A DNA stretch of 64,000 bases from Pantoea rwandensis (GTDB taxonomy: Bacteria; Pseudomonadota; Gammaproteobacteria; Enterobacterales; Enterobacteriaceae). Position 1 is the stretch's first letter, and the number at the start of each line of letters is the position of its first letter. Positions 55,923 through 64,000 of the stretch are shown here, piece after piece. The DNA lies in contig NZ_CP009454.1 of NCBI RefSeq assembly GCF_000759475.1, positions 3,224,001-3,288,000 of the forward strand. Direction: 5' to 3'. The translations under genes and the position numbers were made by a program. The notes under the pieces are model-generated. The model did not search any database. It was given only the letters and a program-made list of their open reading frames with translations, and was not told where the DNA came from.

Positions 55923-57323
55923 ATGAGCGTAGTGCCTGTAGCGGATGTACTGCACGGCCGTGTCGCGGTTGACAGTGAAGTCACCGTACGTGGTTGGGTG
56001 CGTACCCGAAGAGATTCCAAAGCCGGTCTTTCCTTTATCGCCGTTTATGACGGTTCCTGCTTTAATCCCGTTCAGGCCGTCGTCAATAATTCTCTGAATA
56101 ATTATCAGGATGAAGTGCTGCGTCTGACCACGGGCTGTTCAGTGATTGTCACCGGTAAAGTGGTGGAATCTCCTGGCGAAGGCCAGGCATTCGAATTGCA
56201 AGCGACCAAAGTGGAAGTCACTGGTTGGGTGGATGATCCGGACACTTATCCGATGGCAGCGAAGCGCCACAGTATTGAATATCTGCGTGAAGTCGCACAC
56301 CTGCGCCCGCGCACCAACCTGGTCGGTGCGGTAGCCCGTACACGTCATACTCTGGCACAGGCGCTGCATCGCTTCTTCCACGAAAATGGCTACTTCTGGG
56401 TTTCCACCCCACTGATCACTGCATCCGATACGGAAGGTGCGGGCGAGATGTTCCGTGTTTCTACGCTGGACATGGAAAACCTGCCGCGCGATCCGCAAGG
56501 CAAAGTCGATTACGATAAAGACTTCTTTGGTAAAGAAGCCTTCCTGACCGTGTCTGGTCAGCTGAACGCCGAAACCTATGCCTGTGCGCTGTCAAAAGTC
56601 TATACCTTTGGCCCAACCTTCCGTGCCGAAAACTCCAACACCAGCCGCCACTTAGCGGAATTCTGGATGCTGGAACCGGAAGTCGCTTTCGCCAACCTTG
56701 ACGATGCTGCTGCACTGGCTGAGGCCATGCTGAAGTATGTGTTCAAGGCCGTACTCGAAGAGCGTGCTGACGATATGGCGTTCTTCGCAGAACGCGTAGA
56801 CAAAGATGCGATTGCGCGCTTAGAACGTTTTGTCACTACCGATTTCGCGCAGGTGGACTACACCGATGCGGTCGACATTCTGCTGAAAAGCGGCCAGACA
56901 TTCGAAAACCCAGTCTCCTGGGGCGTGGATCTTTCTTCCGAACATGAACGTTACCTGGCTGAGAAGCACTTCAAAGCCCCAGTGGTGGTGAAGAATTATC
57001 CAAAAGATATCAAAGCGTTCTATATGCGTATGAACGAAGATGGTAAGACCGTGGCGGCAATGGATGTTCTGGCGCCGGGCATTGGTGAAATCATCGGTGG
57101 TTCACAGCGTGAAGAGCGTCTGGACGTATTGGATGCACGTCTGGCAGAAATGGGGCTGAACAAAGAAGATTACTGGTGGTATCGTGACCTGCGCCGTTAC
57201 GGCACCGTGCCACATGCTGGCTTCGGATTAGGTTTCGAACGATTAATCGCCTATGTCACTGGCGTACAAAATGTAAGGGATGTTATCCCCTTCCCACGTA
57301 CCCCGCGTAACGCTAATTTCTAA
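55923..57323 (+). CDS. asnS: Asparaginyl-tRNA synthetase AsnS
   Basis: A 466-residue class IIb aminoacyl-tRNA synthetase. The N-terminal OB-fold anticodon-binding domain ([19 protein letters not shown]) is followed by the catalytic domain with motif 1 near [15 protein letters not shown], motif 2 [19 protein letters not shown] and motif 3 [18 protein letters not shown] 55923 gives exactly the E. coli length. It ends 39 bp before its terminator hairpin. Confidence 0.97.
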   Translation: MSVVPVADVLHGRVAVDSEVTVRGWVRTRRDSKAGLSFIAVYDGSCFNPVQAVVNNSLNNYQDEVLRLTTGCSVIVTGKVVESPGEGQAFELQATKVEVTGWVDDPDTYPMAAKRHSIEYLREVAHLRPRTNLVGAVARTRHTLAQALHRFFHENGYFWVSTPLITASDTEGAGEMFRVSTLDMENLPRDPQGKVDYDKDFFGKEAFLTVSGQLNAETYACALSKVYTFGPTFRAENSNTSRHLAEFWMLEPEVAFANLDDAAALAEAMLKYVFKAVLEERADDMAFFAERVDKDAIARLERFVTTDFAQVDYTDAVDILLKSGQTFENPVSWGVDLSSEHERYLAEKHFKAPVVVKNYPKDIKAFYMRMNEDGKTVAAMDVLAPGIGEIIGGSQREERLDVLDARLAEMGLNKEDYWWYRDLRRYGTVPHAGFGLGFERLIAYVTGVQNVRDVIPFPRTPRNANF

Positions 57324-57361
57324 AATTCGCGATTAAATATAAGTAATTCATATATATAACG

Positions 57362-57387
57362 AGGTCGGCACTGCCGGCCTTTTTTTA
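57362..57387 (+). terminator. Terminator of asnS
   Basis: AGGTCGGC-ACT-GCCGGCCT hairpin (one G-T pair) followed by seven or eight T. Confidence 0.92.
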
Positions 57388-57623
57388 TTTTTGTAAATTT
57401 AGAGTTCTCTCACAAAGTTCCCGATATTTTACAAATTGTAATACATAATTTCTTTTTGATACGTAATTGCGAGATTTGAATCATTTTCGGGCTAGAAATA
57501 GCAACCCTGTGATGGAAAGATGCGTGCAGACACAGGAGACATCAAACTTCTTTCAAGGTTCCCGTAAAGGTTTCTTGACGGCAGTGGCAGATGTCCAAAT
57601 AACTCCAATGAGGGTAATAAAAA
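57388..57623 (+). promoter_or_regulatory. ompF promoter region and leader
   Basis: AT-rich upstream part (57388-57500), where OmpR sites are expected but too degenerate to place by eye. The segment from about 57518 (AGATGCGTGCAGACAC) matches the start of the E. coli ompF transcript. The last part, TTGACGGCAGTGGCAG-TGTCC and ATGAGGGTAATAAAAAATG, keeps the ribosome site to which MicF sRNA pairs in E. coli. The leader is therefore about 107 nt. Confidence 0.75.
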
Positions 57624-58730
57624 ATGATGAAGCGCAACATTCTTGCAGTGGTTATCCCTGCTCTGTTAGCTGCCGGCGCAGCAAACGCAGCAGAAATTTA
57701 TAACAAAGACGGCAACAAACTGGACCTGTACGGTAAAGTTGATGCGCGTCATCAGTTTTCCGACAACGCTGGCTCAGATGGTGATGAGACTTACGTTCGT
57801 TTCGGCTTCAAGGGTGAAACCCAAATTAATGACCAACTGACCGGTTACGGCCAGTGGGAATACAACGTTCAAGCCAACAATTCTGAAGCTCAGGGTACTG
57901 ACGGTAACAAAACCCGTTTAGGCTTTGCTGGTCTGAAATTCGGTGAATTCGGTTCATTCGACTACGGCCGTAACTACGGTGTTGGTTATGACCCACTGGC
58001 TTGGACCGATGTTCTGCCAGTGTTTGGTGGTGACTCTGGCTATTCAGATAACTTCATGGTTGGCCGTTCAAATGGTCTGGCTACCTACCGTAACAACAAC
58101 TTCTTCGGTCTGGTTGACGGCCTGGCCTTTGCTGTTCAGTATCAGGGCAAAAACGAAGAGTCTGCCAACGGCCGCTCTGCATCTAAAGCAAATGGCGACG
58201 GCTGGGGTACTTCTTTAACTTATACCTCTGATATCGGTGTTGGTGTTTCAGCAGCTTATACCTCTTCAGATCGCACTAACGGCCAGCAGGGTTCATTCTA
58301 CGGCAACGGCAGCAAGAAAGCTGACGCATGGTCAACTGCTCTGAAATACGACGCTAACAACCTGTATCTGGCTGCAATGTACGGTGAAACCCGTAACTCA
58401 ACCTGGATCACTACTGACGCTGATACCGTTAATGAACTCAGCGGCGCGATCAACAAAGAACAGAAATTCGAAGTTGTTGCACAGTACCAGTTCGATTTCG
58501 GTCTGCGCCCATCCGTCGCATACGTCCAGTCTAAAGGCAAGGACATCGAGACTTGGGGTGACCAGGATATCTACAAATACGTTTCTGTTGGTGCGTACTA
58601 CTACTTCAACAAAAACATGTCTACCTATGTTGATTATCAGATCAACCTGATGGACGAAAACGACTTCACCCGCGCAGCCGGCATCACTACTGATGACACT
58701 GTTGGTGTTGGCCTGCAGTACCAGTTCTAA
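57624..58730 (+). CDS. ompF: Outer-membrane general porin OmpF
   Basis: A 368-residue trimeric 16-strand porin. [20 protein letters not shown] plus NA is the signal peptide, and the mature start [18 protein letters not shown] is typical. The L3 constriction loop contains [17 protein letters not shown], and the C-terminal Phe (LQYQF) is the BAM signal. The MMKRN start, the leader and the position between asnS and aspC identify it as ompF rather than ompC or phoE, though surface loops differ from E. coli. Strong codon bias marks high expression. Confidence 0.94.
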   Translation: MMKRNILAVVIPALLAAGAANAAEIYNKDGNKLDLYGKVDARHQFSDNAGSDGDETYVRFGFKGETQINDQLTGYGQWEYNVQANNSEAQGTDGNKTRLGFAGLKFGEFGSFDYGRNYGVGYDPLAWTDVLPVFGGDSGYSDNFMVGRSNGLATYRNNNFFGLVDGLAFAVQYQGKNEESANGRSASKANGDGWGTSLTYTSDIGVGVSAAYTSSDRTNGQQGSFYGNGSKKADAWSTALKYDANNLYLAAMYGETRNSTWITTDADTVNELSGAINKEQKFEVVAQYQFDFGLRPSVAYVQSKGKDIETWGDQDIYKYVSVGAYYYFNKNMSTYVDYQINLMDENDFTRAAGITTDDTVGVGLQYQF

Positions 58731-58757
58731 TCTTCGATTAGAAACGAATACTGTTTA

Positions 58758-58786
58758 AAAACGGAGCCTTCGGGCTCCGTTTTGCT
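58758..58786 (+). terminator. Terminator of ompF
   Basis: AAAACGGAGCC-TTCG-GGCTCCGTTTT, an 11-bp perfect stem with a TTCG loop and T tail. Confidence 0.95.
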
Positions 58787-58928
58787 TTTCAGTGATCAGC
58801 TTCTCAATTAGCGCCACTACTTTATACACGCGGCTTATTTCTTTTTTATGTCAGCGGTTGGCAAGCGTATCATCTGACGCTAACCTGATAGCTCATTTCG
58901 CTAAAGTTCACCCAAACGGAACTGACTC

Positions 58929-60119
58929 ATGTTTGAATCGATCTCTGCCGCACCCGCCGATCCTATTCTGGGACTGGCTGACCTGTTTCGCGCCGACGAC
59001 CGCCCGAATAAAATCAACCTTGGCATTGGTGTCTATAAAGATGAAACCGGTAAAACACCGGTACTCACCAGTGTTAAAAAAGCTGAGCAGTATCTGCTGG
59101 AAAATGAAACCACCAAAAATTACCTGAGCATCGATGGCCTGGCCGATTTTGCTCGCTGCACTCAGGAGTTGCTGTTCGGCAAAGAGAGCGCGCTGATTTC
59201 AGCGGGCCGCGCGTGCACAGCACAAACGCCAGGCGGCACCGGTGCATTGCGCGTCGCTGCGGATTTCCTTGCGACGCAGACCAATGTGAAGCGCGTGTGG
59301 GTGAGTAATCCTAGCTGGCCGAACCACAAAAACGTATTCAACGCGGCGGGTCTGGAAGTCTGTGATTACCAGTACTACGATGCAGCCAACCATAGCCTCG
59401 ATTTCGCAGGCATGGTCGCCTCGTTGCAGGAAGCCAAAGCCGGTGATGTCGTGCTGTTCCACGGCTGCTGCCACAACCCGACTGGCGTCGACCCTTCCGC
59501 GGACCAATGGCAACAGCTGGCGAAGCTGTCGCAGGAAAAGGGTTGGCTGCCACTGTTCGACTTCGCTTACCAGGGCTTTGCACGTGGCCTGGATGAGGAT
59601 GCCGAAGGCCTGCGTATTTTCGCCGCGTCTCATCAGGAGCTGATCGTTGCCAGCTCTTACTCCAAAAACTTTGGCCTGTACAACGAGCGTGTCGGTGCAC
59701 TGACGCTGGTTGCCGCCAACAGCGATGTCGCGAAAACCGCCTTTAGCCAGGTGAAATACAGCATCCGTGCTAACTACTCTAACCCACCGTCACACGGTGC
59801 CGCTGTGGTCGCCACTATCCTCGGTAACGACGCGCTGCGTACCATCTGGGTGCAGGAGCTGACAGACATGCGTCAGCGCATACAGCGCATGCGTCAGCTG
59901 TTTGTGAATACCCTGGCAGAGAAAGGCGCGAAACAGGACTTCAGCTTTATCATTAAGCAGAACGGCATGTTCTCGTTTAGCGGCCTGACCAAAGATCAGG
60001 TTGTGCGCCTGCGTGACGAGTTCGGCGTTTATGCCGTTAACTCTGGTCGTGTGAACGTGGCTGGGATGACGCCAGACAATATGTCTGCGCTCTGTGAAGC
60101 GATTGTCGCTGTACTCTAA
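58929..60119 (+). CDS. aspC: Aspartate aminotransferase AspC
   Basis: A 396-residue class I PLP aminotransferase interconverting aspartate/2-oxoglutarate and oxaloacetate/glutamate. The PLP lysine lies in [17 protein letters not shown] (Lys246 by E. coli numbering, same length). Substrate-binding features include TPGGTGALR and [12 protein letters not shown], and the C-terminal [10 protein letters not shown] with the carboxylate Arg. Ends before a hairpin shared with gloC. Confidence 0.97.
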   Translation: MFESISAAPADPILGLADLFRADDRPNKINLGIGVYKDETGKTPVLTSVKKAEQYLLENETTKNYLSIDGLADFARCTQELLFGKESALISAGRACTAQTPGGTGALRVAADFLATQTNVKRVWVSNPSWPNHKNVFNAAGLEVCDYQYYDAANHSLDFAGMVASLQEAKAGDVVLFHGCCHNPTGVDPSADQWQQLAKLSQEKGWLPLFDFAYQGFARGLDEDAEGLRIFAASHQELIVASSYSKNFGLYNERVGALTLVAANSDVAKTAFSQVKYSIRANYSNPPSHGAAVVATILGNDALRTIWVQELTDMRQRIQRMRQLFVNTLAEKGAKQDFSFIIKQNGMFSFSGLTKDQVVRLRDEFGVYAVNSGRVNVAGMTPDNMSALCEAIVAVL

Positions 60120-60137
60120 ACAAGTCAGTAGCATGAG

Positions 60138-60164
60138 AAATGGGCCTAAATGGCCCATTTTTTA
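60138..60164. terminator. Bidirectional terminator between aspC and gloC
   Basis: AAATGGGCC-TAAAT-GGCCCATTT 9-bp perfect stem with a T run that overlaps the gloC stop codon. Confidence 0.9.
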
Positions 60165-60791
60165 TTGCAGGAACGGATTACTGATGCGCTCCCGACCTAA
60201 GGTGGAAATCGGACCGTGGCCCGGCACAAAGGTCACATCATCACCCAGCGGTAACAGCTTAGTGTTAATCGCATTGATTAAATCGCTGTGGCTGCCCTGC
60301 GGGAAATCGGTACGTCCGACACCGCCATTGAAAATCACATCGCCCGATATCAATAAGCGTCCAGCCCGATCAAAGAAAACAATGTGTCCCGGCGTATGAC
60401 CCGGGCAAAGCAGCACTTCCAGCGTGACATTCCCAACCTGCACCGTTTCGCCCTCTTCCAGCCAGCGATCCGGCGCCAGTGGCGCACATTCCGGCAGGCC
60501 AAACATGCGGCTTTGCGTTGGCAGATTATCCAGCCAGAACGCGTCCAGCTTGTGAGGGCCAACAATAGGAATTTGATAATGTGCGGCGAGTTCAGCAGCA
60601 GCCCCTACATGATCAAGATGACCATGCGTCAGCAGAATTTGTGCAGGCGTTAATCCCCGTTCAGCCAATACGGCAATAAGGGTCTCTGCATCACCGCCGG
60701 GATCAACCAGCGCCGCCTGCTGGGTTTCGTCATCCCAGATGACCGAGCAGTTCTGGGAAAAGGCCGTAACCGGAATAATGTGGTAATTCAT
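60162..60791 (-). CDS. gloC: Hydroxyacylglutathione hydrolase-like metallo-hydrolase GloC (YcbL)
   Basis: A 209-residue metallo-beta-lactamase fold enzyme, the second glyoxalase II of E. coli, hydrolysing S-lactoylglutathione. The metal site THGHLDH spans residues 55-61; further ligands lie in CPGHTPGH and ISGDVIF, with the last His in VPGHGP. ATG 60791 matches the E. coli start ([15 protein letters not shown]). It acts in the detoxification of methylglyoxal, the product of MgsA also encoded here. It is slightly shorter at the C-terminus than E. coli YcbL. Confidence 0.93.
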   Translation of the reverse strand: MNYHIIPVTAFSQNCSVIWDDETQQAALVDPGGDAETLIAVLAERGLTPAQILLTHGHLDHVGAAAELAAHYQIPIVGPHKLDAFWLDNLPTQSRMFGLPECAPLAPDRWLEEGETVQVGNVTLEVLLCPGHTPGHIVFFDRAGRLLISGDVIFNGGVGRTDFPQGSHSDLINAINTKLLPLGDDVTFVPGHGPISTLGRERISNPFLQ

Positions 60792-60827
60792 AGCGCTCCA
60801 TGACCGACACACGCAGCGCTGCCGGTA

Positions 60828-61379
60828 TCAGGACCAGTGCCTTGCGGGCCCGGTATCAATGTGTACGAAGTTGCTGCGCGGATAATATCCTACACCACCG
60901 GCGCGCATAGATAACGCCGCTTTGCGAACATTGCTCAATGAAATCCCCTCAATGTGGAAATCCATCGCCTGCCCTTTGGTGTGATAGCTGTGTTTAGCCA
61001 CGCCAGGACCCGATTCGCGCAGCATGTTGTTAGTGGCCAGCGTACGGTAGCCTGAGATCAGCTGCACCGGTTTGCGGGTGTTGAGTACCATCTGTAAACG
61101 ATAAAGTTGATCAAACAGATGCGGATCGATGTGTTTCACTTGATTGGCGCGGTAATCACGGAAGAAGTGATTTAAGCGGGCTAACTCATCCTTGTCATAA
61201 CTCTTGCCGTTAAAAAACTCCGTTTTAAGGGTTTCACCGGTGTGAAGGTTATTAAGCGTCAATACTCGGGGGCGCGAGGTGGAAAGCGAAGCCAGCGCGG
61301 AACCAGGAAGCAGAGACAAACCTGCCGCTGCGCCTCCAATCAGGAGTAATCGACGACGTTGGGAATCAAAATTAGCCAT
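60828..61379 (-). CDS. mepK: Murein endopeptidase MepK (YcbK)
   Basis: A 183-residue periplasmic peptidase of the M15/DUF882 family that cuts 3-3 (mDAP-mDAP) peptidoglycan cross-links. The N-terminus SQRRRLLLIGGAAAGLS is a Tat signal, as in E. coli YcbK. Metal ligands lie in YHTKGQAMDFHIEG and NFVHIDTG. It is adjacent to, and on the same strand as, ldtD, which makes those cross-links. Confidence 0.94.
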   Translation of the reverse strand: MANFDSQRRRLLLIGGAAAGLSLLPGSALASLSTSRPRVLTLNNLHTGETLKTEFFNGKSYDKDELARLNHFFRDYRANQVKHIDPHLFDQLYRLQMVLNTRKPVQLISGYRTLATNNMLRESGPGVAKHSYHTKGQAMDFHIEGISLSNVRKAALSMRAGGVGYYPRSNFVHIDTGPARHWS

Positions 61380-61567
61380 GTAGCGGGGTTACCTAATCTA
61401 AAGCGACAAAAAAATGTGTAAAAAGTACACAAGGCCGAACAGTAACCGCAGCCTGGAGGTCAGTCAACCCGCAATGTGTCAGAGAATGACCAAAACCCGC
61501 GCAAAACCGAAATTTTGCGACGGGTACTGGTCTTTTCGAAGAGAGGTGAAAACTGGCAAATCAATGA

Positions 61568-63382
61568 CTAGAGGAGAAGTTTTCCTGCTTTTGACAGAAC
61601 CTGGCTACCAGAACGCGCAGGGTTATCATAATTGTAAATATCTGTACGATACTGCGGCTGTCCATCCGCCGCGACCCATGCGGTTAAGTAGTAGAGATTG
61701 ACCGGGATGCGGTGGCGAATCGGCACGTAGCGCGTGTCGCCCTGTTTCAGCGTGTCGGTGATGCGGCTGTCATTCCAGCCCACATCCTGCAGCAGCAGGT
61801 CGGCCAGTTCAGAGGCCTTATTCACGCGCACACAACCGGAGCTCAGTGCGCGAATATCGCGCTGGAACAATCCGTGGTTAGGCGTGTCGTGCAAATAGAT
61901 GGCATCGGAACTCGGCATATTAAACTTATAACGACCCAGCGAGTTCATCGCGCCCGGCGCCTGACGAATGCGATACGGGAAACTGGCTGCAGAAACCATA
62001 TGCCAGTCAATCATCGACGGATCGATCACCTCCGCATCCGCACTCCAGCCCGACAGTAAGGTATAGCCGTGCTTGTAGAGGTATCCGGGATCTTGTTTGA
62101 CCTTCGGCACGATATCCTGACGCACTAACGTAGTCGGCACATTCCACGGTGGATTGAGCACCACATTATTCAGCGCACTGCGCATCAGTGGCGTTTTACG
62201 ATCGGGACGACCGACAATCACCCGCGATGACAAAATCGTGGCACCGTTGTTGTAATAGGTGAGCGAATAGTTGGGAATGTTCACCATAATGCCGTTATGC
62301 ATATCATCCGGCAGCAGACGCAGGCGCTGGATATTCAGTGCCAGCAACGATGCGCGCATCTGCGGTGACACATTCAGCCACTCACGCGTGCGAGGGCCTA
62401 TCGCCCCATCATCCGCCAGACCTTGCCAGTGCTGGAAGCGTTTTACCCCTTCCACCAGCGCGGCGTCATACACATTGTCGCCAGCAGGGGGCGAACCCGC
62501 CAAGACGTTACCGGTTGCCGCTGGCGCCTGCGCAGACAAATCATTGACGCTGGCCGCCGAAGGGCTAACCGCGATCGGCTGATTGCTCTGGCTGACCGGC
62601 ACAGGTGCTGTCGGCACGGCATCATCAGCTGGGGTCGGTGTGCTGCTGTGCGTTGCGGCAGTCAGCATGCCGGTCCGCTGCAATATCTCTCTTAGCGCAG
62701 GCACATCGTTGCTGATTTGACCGGGGCGGAGCGTCCCGCTGTCGCGCAGTTGCGGCCATGGGCGGTTATCGGTCAGCAGCGCTTTGAGCGCACTGTGCAT
62801 CGGCGCATATTGAGGATGTTGCGGTGCCAGCGAGATGACAAACGCGCGACTGCCACCACCGTTCACCGCATTCTGCCACTGGTTAATGGCAGCCACGCCC
62901 GGCATCGTCAGTTTGTAAGGGACATTGCTGTACAACCAGGTTTCGCCCTGCGTCGGCACATTGGCGACAAACTGCAAATAACCCAACATGGCATCGCTCA
63001 GCACGATGTCGCGCGCCATGCCGGTAATCGTGGGATTCGTCAGTAATTCAACCCAACGGGTAAACTGTGGCTGGACACCAGAAAGCGCCACTTCCGCCAG
63101 CTGTTGCTGGAATGCCTGCACCGCTTGCTGATCCTGCCAGAGTGGCGCCATATTACGCGCGGCGTAGATACCGGCTAATCCCGGCAGATAGAAAGGTTGC
63201 TGACTGGGGCTAAAAGCCTGCTGAATTTGATGCTGACTCGCCGCCACTGACATGGCGCTATGTGACGTTCCGGGTAAAGCGGCAATGATCGCGGCATGGC
63301 TGGTGGCCAGCGGCGACAATACCAGTGAAACACTGAGTGCGAGTACCGCACGATTCATTCTGCTTCTTCTATTCAGCCACAT
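61568..63382 (-). CDS. ldtD: L,D-transpeptidase LdtD (YcbB)
   Basis: A 604-residue periplasmic L,D-transpeptidase forming 3-3 cross-links. It can bypass beta-lactam-sensitive PBPs. Signal peptide [18 protein letters not shown] region; a scaffold domain; a peptidoglycan-binding helical domain ([20 protein letters not shown]); and the YkuD catalytic domain with IYLHDTPNH and SSGCVRV (nucleophile Cys517). The segment at about residues 240-290 is a Ser/Thr/Pro/Ala-rich linker unlike E. coli. ATG 63382 is used, matching the E. coli MLLN start; ATG 63358 is an alternative. Confidence 0.94.
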   Translation of the reverse strand: MWLNRRSRMNRAVLALSVSLVLSPLATSHAAIIAALPGTSHSAMSVAASQHQIQQAFSPSQQPFYLPGLAGIYAARNMAPLWQDQQAVQAFQQQLAEVALSGVQPQFTRWVELLTNPTITGMARDIVLSDAMLGYLQFVANVPTQGETWLYSNVPYKLTMPGVAAINQWQNAVNGGGSRAFVISLAPQHPQYAPMHSALKALLTDNRPWPQLRDSGTLRPGQISNDVPALREILQRTGMLTAATHSSTPTPADDAVPTAPVPVSQSNQPIAVSPSAASVNDLSAQAPAATGNVLAGSPPAGDNVYDAALVEGVKRFQHWQGLADDGAIGPRTREWLNVSPQMRASLLALNIQRLRLLPDDMHNGIMVNIPNYSLTYYNNGATILSSRVIVGRPDRKTPLMRSALNNVVLNPPWNVPTTLVRQDIVPKVKQDPGYLYKHGYTLLSGWSADAEVIDPSMIDWHMVSAASFPYRIRQAPGAMNSLGRYKFNMPSSDAIYLHDTPNHGLFQRDIRALSSGCVRVNKASELADLLLQDVGWNDSRITDTLKQGDTRYVPIRHRIPVNLYYLTAWVAADGQPQYRTDIYNYDNPARSGSQVLSKAGKLLL

Positions 63383-63461
63383 CCCTGCCCCCTTCTCACC
63401 TAAGACACAGCGCCCTGTTATCGCTATGTACAGCCTTACTCTTATTGTTGAGTATACAAAT

Positions 63462-63495
63462 AAAAAACGGCATCTGCCTCAGTGTGCAGATGCCG
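63462..63495 (-). terminator. Terminator of mukB (end of the mukFEB unit)
   Basis: On the minus strand CGGCATCTGC, an 8-nt loop and GCAGATGCCG are followed by six T. The stem is 10 bp and perfect. Confidence 0.93.
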
Positions 63496-63538
63496 CTTAC
63501 AGATTAAACGGTGCGCTGTTTTTTAACCAGATTCAGCG

Positions 63539-64000
63539 TCAGGTATTTTCTGTTTCTAAATCGATATCACTCGTGTCGCGTTTTGCTGGCACAGGATCTG
63601 CCGAGAATCCACGCAGCCCCACCACATGCACGTGTTCAGTGTTGTTAAACACTTTACGCACCAGCTTGTAGGTAGTGCCTTTCTCCGGGCTGATGTTCTC
63701 TGGCGCAGCAATCACCAGCTGCATCTCCAGACGCTCACACAGTTCGAACAGGGTGGCGATGGAGCGGGCATCAAGACGTGCCGCTTCATCAAGGAAAAGC
63801 AGTCGGCATGGCGAAATATCTTTGCCGCGCAGACGACGAGATTCCTCTTCCCAGCTCTGCACCACCATCACCAGAATTGACATACCGGTACCGATCGCTT
63901 CACCGGTTGACAACGCACCACTCTCCGCGCGCAGCCAGCCATCAGAACCACGGTTCACTTCCACTTCCATCTCAAGATAGTTGCGGTAGTCGAGCAGCTC
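63539..64000 (-). CDS. mukB: Chromosome partition protein MukB, C-terminal part only
   Basis: The 3' end of mukB, cut by the window edge; the last 153 residues are visible and the frame is open to position 64000. They carry the ABC signature [16 protein letters not shown], Walker [16 protein letters not shown] and the end [20 protein letters not shown], as in E. coli MukB. MukB is the SMC-like subunit of MukBEF condensin, which is kept out of the Ter region by MatP, encoded 35 kb away here. The last 18 residues are divergent. Confidence 0.95.
   Translation of the reverse strand, partial: ELLDYRNYLEMEVEVNRGSDGWLRAESGALSTGEAIGTGMSILVMVVQSWEEESRRLRGKDISPCRLLFLDEAARLDARSIATLFELCERLEMQLVIAAPENISPEKGTTYKLVRKVFNNTEHVHVVGLRGFSADPVPAKRDTSDIDLETENT

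Noticed and set aside
1..64000. matS sites, insertion sequences, CRISPR arrays, toxin-antitoxin or restriction genes
   Set aside because: I looked for these by eye and saw none; matS absence fits a position outside the Ter macrodomain.

Overview
The window is chromosomal DNA from a member of the Enterobacterales. Most of it follows the gene order of Escherichia coli around 1.0 Mb on the chromosome: rut, wrbA-agp, yccA-ompA, matP-fabA-rmf-pqi, uup-rlmL-zapC-pyrD, ssu, pepN-pncB-asnS-ompF-aspC-gloC-mepK-ldtD-mukB. Divergence from E. coli, the loss of the hya/app/tor genes that E. coli carries near agp, and a few local replacements suggest Erwiniaceae (Pantoea or Erwinia-like). That genus-level placement is inference from gene content, not from a marker gene.

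Region by region: 1-4.1 kb holds a DUF4396 membrane protein, an extensin-like secreted protein, the D-Ala/D-Ser/Gly permease CycA and a YdjM-type membrane hydrolase. 4.1-10.0 kb is the Rut uracil-degradation system: rutR, transcribed leftward, and a divergent rutABCD-FG operon with a near-consensus sigma54 promoter and RutR-like boxes. rutE is absent. 10-16 kb holds an EamA exporter, a 54-residue KGG (con-10) stress protein, wrbA-yccJ, an aldehyde dehydrogenase, a glucose-1-phosphatase with a long TolA-like tail, and two tandem tRNA-Ser(UGA) genes. 16-31.6 kb is conserved housekeeping: yccA, tusE, yccX, rlmI, hspQ, yccU, csgI/yccT, mgsA, helD, yccF-yccS, sxy, the SOS gene sulA, ompA, matP, ycbZ and fabA. 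31.6-42.6 kb runs mostly leftward: rmf, pqiABC, uup, rlmL, (ycbX rightward), zapC and pyrD, with a decayed intergenic palindromic repeat between zapC and pyrD.

42.7-47.3 kb is the accessory part. Two GT2 glycosyltransferases and a Wzx-type flippase are followed by about 780 bp of AT-rich non-coding DNA. They stand between pyrD and the ssuEADCB sulfonate operon, where E. coli carries fimbrial genes. From 51.7 kb the core resumes with pepN, divergent pncB, asnS, ompF, aspC, gloC, mepK, ldtD and the 3' end of mukB, cut by the window edge.

How the genes work together: Rut takes nitrogen from uracil under nitrogen control. Ssu takes sulfur from alkanesulfonates using the FMN reductase/monooxygenase pair SsuE/SsuD. 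PqiABC is an envelope lipid-transport system. LdtD and MepK make and cut 3-3 peptidoglycan cross-links. OmpA and OmpF keep leaders that match those of E. coli and are expected sRNA targets. MatP and MukB both act on terminus-region chromosome organisation. I found no CRISPR array, insertion sequence, phage gene or clearly new multi-gene defence system. The least explained items are the phosphatase tail, the missing rutE and the small glycan cluster.
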